A stretch of DNA of 64,000 bases, taken from assembly GCA_943370355.1 (NCBI GenBank), contig CALRQP020000012.1:29123-93122 (forward strand), in the 5' to 3' direction. The notes under the pieces were generated by a model. It searched no databases, had not been told where the DNA came from, and saw only the letters and a program-made list of their open reading frames with translations. The DNA comes from JADCGM01 sp943370355 (GTDB lineage Bacteria > Pseudomonadota > Alphaproteobacteria > Sphingomonadales > Sphingomonadaceae). Numbering within the stretch: position 1 is the first letter of the stretch; each line of letters begins with the position of its first letter. The translations under genes were made by a program, and so were the position numbers. Positions 33,541-40,579 of the stretch are shown piece by piece.

Positions 33541-34188
33541 ATGTGCGGGCGCTATCGCAACATGCAGAGCTGGAGCGAGCTTCACGCCGCGATGCGCAGC
33601 TTTCTGGGTGAGCCGAAGCAGCCGCCACTCAACATGCCCGCCCGTGCGCAGGTGCGCCCGACGCAGTCCGCGCCGATCGTTCGGTTGAACGAGGACGGGC
33701 CGCTGGTATCGGACGCGCGGTGGTGGCTTGTCCCGTGGTTTCACAAGGGCAAGCCGCTGAAAGCCTGGAAGGCAACGACGATCAATGCGCGCACCGAAAC
33801 CGTGGCGACCGCGGCGACCTTCCGCGAACCGTTCAAGAAGCGGCGCTGCCTTGTCGTCGCCGATGGGTGGTATGAATGGACGGGGCCGAAGGGTGCAAAG
33901 CAGATGCACCTGTTTCAGGCTCGCGAGCGTGAGCCGATCATGTTCGCGGGGCTCTGGGACAGTTGCGACACGTCCGACGAGGGCCGGGTCGAAAGCTTCA
34001 CCATCGTAACCCAGCCGGCGGGTTCCCCACTAAACGCGATCCATGACCGCGCGCCGGTGGTGCTCTTCGGCGAGGAATGGGCGCGCTGGCTTGATCTGAC
34101 GGCGGATGTGTCCGACCTGCTGGGACCCGAGAGCCGGGACCGGTTCGATATCCGGCCCTATAATCCGGCGGAGGATGTCGCGGGATAA
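33541..34188 (+). CDS. SOS response-associated peptidase (SRAP, YedK/HMCES-like)
   Basis: A 215-aa SRAP-domain protein. The N-terminal MCGRY places the essential Cys at residue 2, which forms a thiazolidine crosslink with abasic sites in single-stranded DNA; the other family residues appear as TTINARTETV (Asn and Glu) near 80-89, the GWYEW motif near 106-110, and the His in IHDRAPVVL near 163-171. It shields abasic DNA from error-prone processing. The placement beside mobile-element genes is common for SRAP genes carried on plasmids. Confidence 0.93.
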   Translation: MCGRYRNMQSWSELHAAMRSFLGEPKQPPLNMPARAQVRPTQSAPIVRLNEDGPLVSDARWWLVPWFHKGKPLKAWKATTINARTETVATAATFREPFKKRRCLVVADGWYEWTGPKGAKQMHLFQAREREPIMFAGLWDSCDTSDEGRVESFTIVTQPAGSPLNAIHDRAPVVLFGEEWARWLDLTADVSDLLGPESRDRFDIRPYNPAEDVAG

Positions 34189-34452
34189 GCGCCTGAGAGG
34201 CGTTCGGCTGCAAACATTCGCCGAAAGCATTTACGCAGGATGGCCTTACCGTCCGATTGGCCGGGTTGTGCAAACGCACGCGCGTGACAGAAATCGCAAG
34301 CCTGTGCGCAGCGTTGCAATATGTTGATGCCAGACTGCGGGCTATCGTGGGGCAGCGCGGATTTTGATGATCGGGCAGCCTGTGTAGGGTTGGTTGTTCG
34401 GCGTGCTGGCTTTCGTGTTGCGGTTGATTTCCATCCTCCATGAGGTGCCGCA

Positions 34453-35472
34453 ATGATCAGCTCGACCCTTTTCCGTATTTGCATGGCGGGGACTTTGGCC
34501 CTCGCGGCGCCAGCCATCGCACAGGATGCCCATATTCGCGTCGTCGATGTCGGACCGGGCCTGTGCGTGGTTGCGCAAATCCCTGGCAAGCACGCGATGG
34601 TCTACGATACGGGCCCGGGTGGCGGCGGTTGCCTAGCGGCGGTCCGGGAGCTTGTTCCGGACAAGGTGATCGATCTGATGGTGCTCAGTCATTCCGATAT
34701 TGATCACATTCGGGAGACACAGCCAATTCTCGATGAGACGCGCGTGCTGACGATCATTCACCCGGGAGACCCGCGGGGCGTGGCTGTCGATGCTGTACGC
34801 GCAGCGATCAACAGCGAGGGTGCTGATGTCTGGTCGCTTGCGTCACGCCCAATCCCGCCTGGGCAACGGTTCGCGCTCGGAAATGCGACCGCGACATTTG
34901 TCGCCGGCTGGAGCGACGGGCATCAGACGGAGGGCAGCGGCGAACCTCCGTTATCTGGCGGGCCATTGAACAACGCCCTGAGCACCGTGATCCGCTTCGA
35001 ATATGGTGGTCATTCCGTGCTGCTGACGGGTGATACCGTGGGCCGAGTCATCGACGGACCGAGCGGCCAGTGCATGTATGCGGAACGCAAGATGGTCGAG
35101 AACAAGGTTCGCGCCCCGATCCGCAGCGACGTGCTGATCGGACAGCACCACGGCGCCGACAATGCGACCAGCAATTGCTTTATCGCTGCGGTGCACCCGC
35201 AGTTCGTTGTGTTCTCGGCGGGGCATAAATTCGGTCACCCAACGCAGGCGGCTGCCGAGCGGCTATTCACAACGCTGGGACCGGCTGTTCAGGTGTTCCG
35301 GACCGACCGCGGCGATGACGAGCGGACCACCGACCATAAGCGGGAGTGGATATTCGGCTCGTTGAAGAATTGCACTGACGAAAAGGGCGACGACGATGTC
35401 GAGATCTTCCTGCCGAGCAGCCGCGCCGCACCGGTCAGGGTAGAATACAAAATGGCGTCGAACAGGTGCTAG
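34453..35472 (+). CDS. Exported ComEC/Rec2-like metallo-beta-lactamase-fold protein
   Basis: A 339-aa protein with a signal peptide of about 24 residues (AAPAIAQ before DAH). The hydrolase core shows the metal motif LSHSDIDHI (His80, Asp82, Asp84, His85), LLTGDTVG, and IGQHHGADNAT near 230-240, as in ComEC-type MBL proteins without the membrane part. Family members cleave nucleic-acid or phosphodiester substrates or act in competence. The pairing with a DNA-repair SRAP gene is curious, but no transport genes for DNA are nearby. Function is unproven. Confidence 0.8.
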   Translation: MISSTLFRICMAGTLALAAPAIAQDAHIRVVDVGPGLCVVAQIPGKHAMVYDTGPGGGGCLAAVRELVPDKVIDLMVLSHSDIDHIRETQPILDETRVLTIIHPGDPRGVAVDAVRAAINSEGADVWSLASRPIPPGQRFALGNATATFVAGWSDGHQTEGSGEPPLSGGPLNNALSTVIRFEYGGHSVLLTGDTVGRVIDGPSGQCMYAERKMVENKVRAPIRSDVLIGQHHGADNATSNCFIAAVHPQFVVFSAGHKFGHPTQAAAERLFTTLGPAVQVFRTDRGDDERTTDHKREWIFGSLKNCTDEKGDDDVEIFLPSSRAAPVRVEYKMASNRC

Positions 35473-35530
35473 CAAGGATGCCTTTGCCCGCACCTACGCA
35501 CGTCCTGCCATCCAACAACTGGACCGTTTG

Positions 35531-35788
35531 ATGCCGCTTGTATCACTCAAGGAGCTCCTTGCTGGCCTTCCTCCGCGCAGATCGCCTGGAAAGCAGATGC
35601 CCTACACGGGGCTGCTGGTCGTCGAAGGCAATGACCTGATCCTGCGATGCGACGAAGGCGGCTATTGGCGGCTGGACGCGGACAACTATCGTCATGTCGG
35701 AAAGCGTGTGAGCGTTGACGGCCAGCGGGCCGGCTTTGACCTGCTCGATGTTACCTCGATCACACCGTTGAGTGGCACGCAGGATTAA
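35531..35788 (+). CDS. DUF5818 domain protein
   Basis: An 85-aa protein starting MPLVSLKELLAGLPPRRS; the body GLLVVEGNDLILRCDEGGYW and RLDADNYRHVGKRVSVDGQRA ends AGFDLLDVTSITP, the pattern of DUF5818, a small beta-rich family known in sphingomonads. I start at ATG 35531; a TTG one codon upstream adds nothing. The role is unknown. It is the last gene before the catabolic cluster. Confidence 0.75.
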   Translation: MPLVSLKELLAGLPPRRSPGKQMPYTGLLVVEGNDLILRCDEGGYWRLDADNYRHVGKRVSVDGQRAGFDLLDVTSITPLSGTQD

Positions 35789-35974
35789 TCGAGCAAGAGG
35801 TCAACCGCGAGTTTTCTCGACCGCAAACCAACGCAAGCGCCGCAAAGCTGTCGGGCGAGATCGCGCCTCAAACCGGACGTGAGGCTGTGCTGACCGCAAT
35901 CCCAACATCGGACATAGACTTGAAATGGAGACTTTGGGTCCGACAGAAACCGGCCGCATGCAGTGGTACCTGGA

Positions 35975-36883
35975 TCAGGCTGGATAGACCGTAAACGCTT
36001 CGTCTGGCCGCCAAGTCAGGTTGAGGAGCAGGCGGATGGCAACGGCGAGGATGATGACCGCCAGTAACAGCCTCAGCCGATCGGGCTCAGCTTGCTGGGC
36101 GATGGCAGCACCAATCCTGGCACCGTAGACACCGCCGCCGAGGAGCAGCAAAGCGAGCACGATATCAACCGTCTTGTTGTTGATCGCTTGAAGGAGAGTA
36201 GCGGCAGAGGCGACCCACACGATCTGAAAGGCTGATGTGCCGGCGACGACTTTCGGATTGACCCGCAGAATGTAGACCAGCGCGGGGATCATGATGAACC
36301 CGCCGCCCACGCCCATAATAGACGTCAGCGCGCCGACCCCGGCCCCGATTGCCAGAGGGCCGATTGGGGATATGTAGATGCCCGACAGTGGGAACCGCAT
36401 CCTGTATGGTAGGCTCGCAACAAGACGGCTTGGCCGTTTCCGTTTGGGCACAATTTGCTGGCGACGAAATAGTGTCCGCAATGACTCTTGCAGCATCAGG
36501 CCGCCCACAGCACCCAAGAGGACGACGTAAGCGACACTGATCGTGAAGTCAGCTTGGCCGCGCGCCTGCAGAAACTTCATCAAAAGCGAGCCGAGCCAAG
36601 CTCCAACGAACCCACCTACGACCAGGATCATACCTAGGCGGATATCGACCCCGCTTCGCTTCAAGTGGGATATCATCGACGTCGTGCTCGACCCGGCGAC
36701 CTGGACGGACGCGGAGGCCACGGCGACGCCTGGCGGGATGCCATAGAAGATCAGAAGCGGGGTCGTCAGAAAGCCTCCTCCAACGCCGAATAGACCCGAC
36801 AAGATTCCGACGACGAATCCCATGATCACGATGATGATCGGGTTGACCGCAAGCTGAGCGACCGGAAGGTAGAGTGAGAGCAC
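35975..36883 (-). CDS. TauE/SafE family sulfite or organosulfur exporter
   Basis: A 302-aa inner-membrane protein with about eight hydrophobic segments in two repeats. Each repeat holds the family pattern: GILSGLFGVGGGFLTTPLLI near 26-45 and LTSIMGVGGGFIMIPALVYI near 187-206. Family members export sulfite, sulfoacetate or related anions. It is divergent from the gentisate dioxygenase, with a GGTATAC-type site in its promoter region, and so is predicted to belong to the regulon. In a cluster with a sulfatase and a sulfotransferase, export of an inorganic sulfur by-product is a reasonable inference. Confidence 0.88.
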   Translation of the reverse strand: MLSLYLPVAQLAVNPIIIVIMGFVVGILSGLFGVGGGFLTTPLLIFYGIPPGVAVASASVQVAGSSTTSMISHLKRSGVDIRLGMILVVGGFVGAWLGSLLMKFLQARGQADFTISVAYVVLLGAVGGLMLQESLRTLFRRQQIVPKRKRPSRLVASLPYRMRFPLSGIYISPIGPLAIGAGVGALTSIMGVGGGFIMIPALVYILRVNPKVVAGTSAFQIVWVASAATLLQAINNKTVDIVLALLLLGGGVYGARIGAAIAQQAEPDRLRLLLAVIILAVAIRLLLNLTWRPDEAFTVYPA

Positions 36884-36896
36884 GAGTGGCTATTCT

Positions 36897-36904
36897 GGTA
36901 TACT
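36897..36904. promoter_or_regulatory. Proposed GntR operator O1 (GGTATACT)
   Basis: One-mismatch copy of the octamer GGTATACC, 14 bp upstream of the TauE-family start codon on its upstream side. It is one of ten copies in intergenic spaces of the cluster. Confidence 0.55.
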
Positions 36905-36959
36905 GGTTGTGCCCATAATGGCCATCGTGCTAACACTTTTGAGCGACATCGTTCAATAC

Positions 36960-36967
36960 GGTATACC
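36960..36967. promoter_or_regulatory. Proposed GntR operator O2 (GGTATACC)
   Basis: Perfect copy just before the Shine-Dalgarno GAGGAG of the ring-cleavage dioxygenase gene; a protein bound here would block the promoter or early elongation. Divergent TauE-family and dioxygenase genes flank it. Confidence 0.65.
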
Positions 36968-36979
36968 GAGGAGATGGTG

Positions 36980-38014
36980 ATGATCGAGGGCGGGCGCTCG
37001 GCAGGTAGCTTCCGTGAACTGCTCGGATCGCAGTCGTTGAGCCCCCTCTGGGACGTCTTGCACGCGCTCGTGCCGGCTCAGCCTGCTTCGGTGTGTCACC
37101 CCCACATATGGCGGTATGATGAAGTCCGACCGCTCGTGTTGCTGGCGGGTGAGACCATCTCAGCGAAGGAGGCGCAGCGAAGGGTCTTGATCCTCGAGAA
37201 TCCCGCACTGCCCGGCCAGTCGCGAATTACGAATACGCTCTACGCCGGACTGCAGTTGATCCTCCCAGGCGAGGTCGCGCCTGCGCATCGCCATACGCAG
37301 TCGGCCTTGCGCTTCATCCAAGAAGGCGAGCGCGCCTTCACGTCGGTTGAAGGCGAAAAGCTCGTGATGACCCCGGGGGATCTCATTCTGACGCCGCCCT
37401 GGCTTTGGCATGATCATGGCCACGAAGGCAGCGAGCCTGTCATCTGGCTCGACGGTCTCGATATCCCGACCGTCCAGTTTTACGAGGCGAGCTTTGCAGA
37501 GTCGCTGCCCTACGATGCGCAGAACGTTGCTAAACCGATCGGTGACTCGATCGCTCGCTTCGGGTCGAACATGCTGCCCGTTGATTGGGCGCCGCCGGTC
37601 ACGAGCTCGCCAGTCGTCCACTATCGCTATGACGTTGCGCGAGAGGCGCTTGAACGCATGCGCCGGTCCGATGAGTGGGACGAATGTCACGGCCTGAAGA
37701 TGCGATATACCAACCCGGCGACCGGCGGGCATATCATGCCTACCATCTCCGCCTTTGTTCAGCTTCTGCCGAAGGGCTTTTCGTCAGCCGGCTATCGATC
37801 GACCGACGGAACTGTCTTCGTATGCGTCGAAGGAACGGGCCGAACCCGAATTGGCGACAAGACGTTCGATTGGAACGCAAAGGACGTATTCGTTGCGCCA
37901 AGCTGGTCCGATATTCATCATCACGCTGACGCAGACGCCGTACTGTTCAGCTTCTCGGATCGATCGGCTCAGGAGAAGCTCGGGCTGTGGCGCGAGATGA
38001 GGATCGCCGATTAA
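36980..38014 (+). CDS. Gentisate 1,2-dioxygenase-like cupin ring-cleavage enzyme
   Basis: Bicupin dioxygenase, 344 aa. It cleaves the ring of a hydroquinone-type acid such as gentisate between the carboxyl- and hydroxyl-bearing carbons, giving maleylpyruvate. The iron-binding motif PAHRHTQSALRFIQEG (numbered from 36974: His106, His108) and PPWLWHDHGHEG with the third His (148) are visible, and a second cupin half near 257-330 ends WSDIHHHADADAVLFSFSD. The start follows GAGGAG (36968-36973), 6 bases before ATG 36980. Salicylate or 1-hydroxy-2-naphthoate dioxygenase activity also fits this family. The isomerase and hydrolase of the same route lie nearby. Confidence 0.88.
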   Translation: MIEGGRSAGSFRELLGSQSLSPLWDVLHALVPAQPASVCHPHIWRYDEVRPLVLLAGETISAKEAQRRVLILENPALPGQSRITNTLYAGLQLILPGEVAPAHRHTQSALRFIQEGERAFTSVEGEKLVMTPGDLILTPPWLWHDHGHEGSEPVIWLDGLDIPTVQFYEASFAESLPYDAQNVAKPIGDSIARFGSNMLPVDWAPPVTSSPVVHYRYDVAREALERMRRSDEWDECHGLKMRYTNPATGGHIMPTISAFVQLLPKGFSSAGYRSTDGTVFVCVEGTGRTRIGDKTFDWNAKDVFVAPSWSDIHHHADADAVLFSFSDRSAQEKLGLWREMRIAD

Positions 38015-38092
38015 ACCGGCGTTCGGTATTCCTGAAAGCGGCTGCTACGGCGACTGGCTCGCAGGTTGGATCGGGTGCGCCGCCCCCTCATC

Positions 38093-38734
38093 TCAGGCGG
38101 CGTCTGGCTGAACCTCTGGCGCGGCATCGGCGAACGCTTTGATCTCCCGTAAGGCGGCATCAATCGAAACAAGCGTCGGGTATGGCCCGAGGTCCGTTCC
38201 AACACGTCTCGCATTGTAAACCTGCGGTACCAAGCAGATGTCGCTCAGCGTCACGGCTGACCCAAAAAGATATGGCCCTGTCGATGCGCGAGCGGTTTGC
38301 TCCAAGGCCTCGAATCCCATCCCGATCCAATGCCGCGCCCAGGCGTCGACTGCCGCAGCGTCCTGATTGAGATCACTCTTCAGGTAATTGAGGACGCGCA
38401 GGTTGTTGAGAGGATGGATGTCGCACGCAACTGTCAGCGCTGCTGCTTCGACCTTTGCGCGCTCGATAGGGTCGGCCGGCAGGAGAGGCGGTTCGGGATA
38501 GGCCCGCTCCAGATATCCGATGATGGCCAAGCTTTGGGCAAGACCAACGTCGCCATCCTCAAACCACGGGACGAGCTTCTGCGGATTGCGGCTGGCGAAC
38601 GCCTCCGACTGCTGATCAGCCGCACGAAGGTTGACGGCGACATGGCGCCACTCGATCCCCTTCAGGTTTAGGGCGATGCGAACACGGTAAGAAGCGGACG
38701 ACCGCCAGAAGCCGTAGAGGGTTGGGCTCGTCAT
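38093..38734 (-). CDS. maiA: Maleylpyruvate/maleylacetoacetate isomerase (zeta GST)
   Basis: A 213-aa zeta-class GST that uses glutathione to convert maleylpyruvate (or maleylacetoacetate) to the fumaryl isomer. The glutathione-binding SSASYRVRIALNLKGIEW (12-29) is the signature of MaiA, followed by NPQKLVPWFEDGD and the helical domain with VACDIHPLNNLRVLNYL (about 102-118). It is next in the pathway after the dioxygenase. Its start overlaps the aminotransferase stop by 4 bp (38731-38734), so the two are coupled. Confidence 0.9.
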   Translation of the reverse strand: MTSPTLYGFWRSSASYRVRIALNLKGIEWRHVAVNLRAADQQSEAFASRNPQKLVPWFEDGDVGLAQSLAIIGYLERAYPEPPLLPADPIERAKVEAAALTVACDIHPLNNLRVLNYLKSDLNQDAAAVDAWARHWIGMGFEALEQTARASTGPYLFGSAVTLSDICLVPQVYNARRVGTDLGPYPTLVSIDAALREIKAFADAAPEVQPDAA

Positions 38735-40074
38735 TGGCCTGCGCCCGGCTTCGGCAAGCGCGCGAACACGCGGTTCAATCGCGACAGCGCTTCTTGCTGA
38801 TCAGCGTCTGACATCGTCCCTGAGATATAGATCCGGCTTCCTGCGCCGATGGAGACGCCCTCTTCCATGCAGAGGATGCGGAACGCGGCGCGACGTGAGG
38901 CATCGGCTGCCTCCAGCTCACGAGGCGAGTAGGCGACATCAGCATTCAAGAAGTCGACATAGATCTGGCCGCGCGGGCCCTGCAGGAAGAGGTCGTTGTG
39001 ACCATGTTCTGCCGCGCTGGCCCGCAGCCCTACTCTGAAGCGATCTTGGATTTTGTCGACGCTTTTGAAGTAGGCGCCATCGCTCTCTGCCAGCAGGTCG
39101 AACGTGGCGACCGCAGCCGCCATGCCGAGCGGGAAGCAGTTGAAGGTGCCGGCACCCACCACCCTGCGGTCGCTCAAAAGCCCGAGTATATCAGCGCGGC
39201 CCGCAACTGCGGCAAACGGCAATCCGGCCGCGATCGCCTTGCCATAGGTCGCCAGATCAGGGGTTACGCCCAGTGCTTCCTGTGCCCCACCGAGCGCTAC
39301 CCGGAAGCCAGTAATCACCTCGTCGAAACAGAGCAGTACGCCATAGCGCGTGCAAAGATCGCGAGCCGCTTCGAGATACCCGGGGCGGGGAGGGCAGCCT
39401 CCGAAATTGCACATGATCGGCTCCATGTGCACGAGCGCGATCTTGTCGCCGTACGCCTTAAGGACGGCCTCCAAGGCTTCCGCATCGTTCCATTCGATCT
39501 TGTATTGATCGAGTAAGGCAACAGGCGACCGGCCTGCCGTCGACGTATTGAACCCGCCAGCGACTCCCGGGACATCAACAGGGTGCGGCGGAGCGGCCGG
39601 ATCCGGGTTCATTGTTCCGCCGAGCACGCTGTCGAGCCACCCATGATAATGGCCGTCGAACCGCAGCACGTAGGGTTTGTTCGTGAATGCACGGGCCAGC
39701 CGGAAGACAAGCTGCACTGCCTCTGAGCCCGACAGGCTATATTTGATCTTCTGGGCACAAGGGATCGCCGCGACCATCCGCTCGGCCAACTCGACCTCGA
39801 GCGGTGAGTAGAACTGGCCCGGCAGTGGTGATGGCAGTCGGTCGAGCTGCCGTTGAACGGCTTCGATCCACCGAGGATACCCATGCCCGAACACTAGCGG
39901 CCCCATGGTTAGGGCTAAATCGATGTAGTCGCGACCTTCGACGTCAAAGATCCGGTGACCGGCAGCGCGGTCAGCAAAGATCGGGGCTATCGGCAGAGCA
40001 GGTGCCAAGTTGCTTTGCGGGCCGGTCAGGACACGAGCGGCTCTCGCTGCCCACTGTTCATTTGTGCCAGTCAT
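38731..40074 (-). CDS. Class III aminotransferase, glutamate-1-semialdehyde aminomutase-like
   Basis: PLP enzyme of 447 aa related to GSA aminomutase and beta-amino-acid aminotransferases. Seen: KYSLSGSEAVQLVFRLARAF (111-130), DGHYHGWLDS (140-149), the PLP-interacting FDEVITGFR (250-258) and Lys279 in TYGKAIAAGLPFA for the Schiff base. Chromosomal hemL would be in a haem context; here the coupling to maiA and the operator upstream suggest a catabolic substrate, for example an aromatic beta- or omega-amino acid. The exact reaction is unknown. Confidence 0.8.
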   Translation of the reverse strand: MTGTNEQWAARAARVLTGPQSNLAPALPIAPIFADRAAGHRIFDVEGRDYIDLALTMGPLVFGHGYPRWIEAVQRQLDRLPSPLPGQFYSPLEVELAERMVAAIPCAQKIKYSLSGSEAVQLVFRLARAFTNKPYVLRFDGHYHGWLDSVLGGTMNPDPAAPPHPVDVPGVAGGFNTSTAGRSPVALLDQYKIEWNDAEALEAVLKAYGDKIALVHMEPIMCNFGGCPPRPGYLEAARDLCTRYGVLLCFDEVITGFRVALGGAQEALGVTPDLATYGKAIAAGLPFAAVAGRADILGLLSDRRVVGAGTFNCFPLGMAAAVATFDLLAESDGAYFKSVDKIQDRFRVGLRASAAEHGHNDLFLQGPRGQIYVDFLNADVAYSPRELEAADASRRAAFRILCMEEGVSIGAGSRIYISGTMSDADQQEALSRLNRVFARLPKPGAGQ

Positions 40075-40111
40075 TTCTCGGCGCCCCCTCGTGATCAGAA
40101 ACTACGGCATC

Positions 40112-40119
40112 GGTATACA
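40112..40119. promoter_or_regulatory. Proposed GntR operator O3 (GGTATACA)
   Basis: One-mismatch copy 38 bp upstream of the aminotransferase start, in the 505-bp divergent region between aminotransferase and the TonB receptor gene, which holds four sites. Confidence 0.55.
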
Positions 40120-40221
40120 TAGACCGTGAATTGGACGCCTTGCAAATGCACTGGCGGGCGCGTCTGTCATGAGTTGCAAGAGCCGATCAAGGCGTATCCA
40201 TCGAGGCGCACGCAAGGAGAT

Positions 40222-40229
40222 AGTATACC
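40222..40229. promoter_or_regulatory. Proposed GntR operator O4 (AGTATACC)
   Basis: One-mismatch copy in the divergent aminotransferase/TonB receptor region, between O3 and O5. Confidence 0.5.
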
Positions 40230-40377
40230 GAAGCGATGATGTAGCGCCTCCCTTCCGATCTAGCCGGAAGCGAAGCCTGCGCCCCAAGCGTCACTCACGC
40301 CTCAAGGGCCCGATCGCGCCCTTGAGGCGCTGGGAAACGCGGGCCTCATGGAAGTTCGGTCGATCGGTCCGCTTTGC

Positions 40378-40385
40378 GGTATACC
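40378..40385. promoter_or_regulatory. Proposed GntR operator O5 (GGTATACC)
   Basis: Perfect copy about 195 bp upstream of the TonB receptor start codon. The spacing to O6 is 110 bp, about ten helical turns. Confidence 0.65.
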
Positions 40386-40487
40386 ATTTGACGTGTCGCA
40401 AAACTGTCGCAGTCCTGCCGCGATCGCCTTTCTCCTCTGTGAGAGGCTTCATGGCCCTGCGCTTGCGCTACCTCGCCCCATCTTGTA

Positions 40488-40495
40488 GGTATACC
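40488..40495. promoter_or_regulatory. Proposed GntR operator O6 (GGTATACC)
   Basis: Perfect copy 85 bp upstream of the TonB receptor start. With the other three sites it could support looping across this divergent control region. Confidence 0.65.
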
Positions 40496-40579
40496 AGCGG
40501 GAAGGTGGCGCATATCGGATGGCGGTATGAGGTCTGCCTTAAGATTGGACCCGACAACAATGGGAGGCGAAGGGGGAGT

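Noticed and set aside
33031..33909. 292-codon minus-strand frame across the SRAP gene
   Set aside because: Overlaps the SRAP coding sequence, which has all catalytic residues; the only believable minus-strand gene here is the shorter zinc-ribbon one.
40169..40579. Upstream extension of the TonB receptor frame
   Set aside because: It has no signal peptide and passes through three operator-like sites; the start at 40580 has a good ribosome site and is followed at once by a signal peptide.
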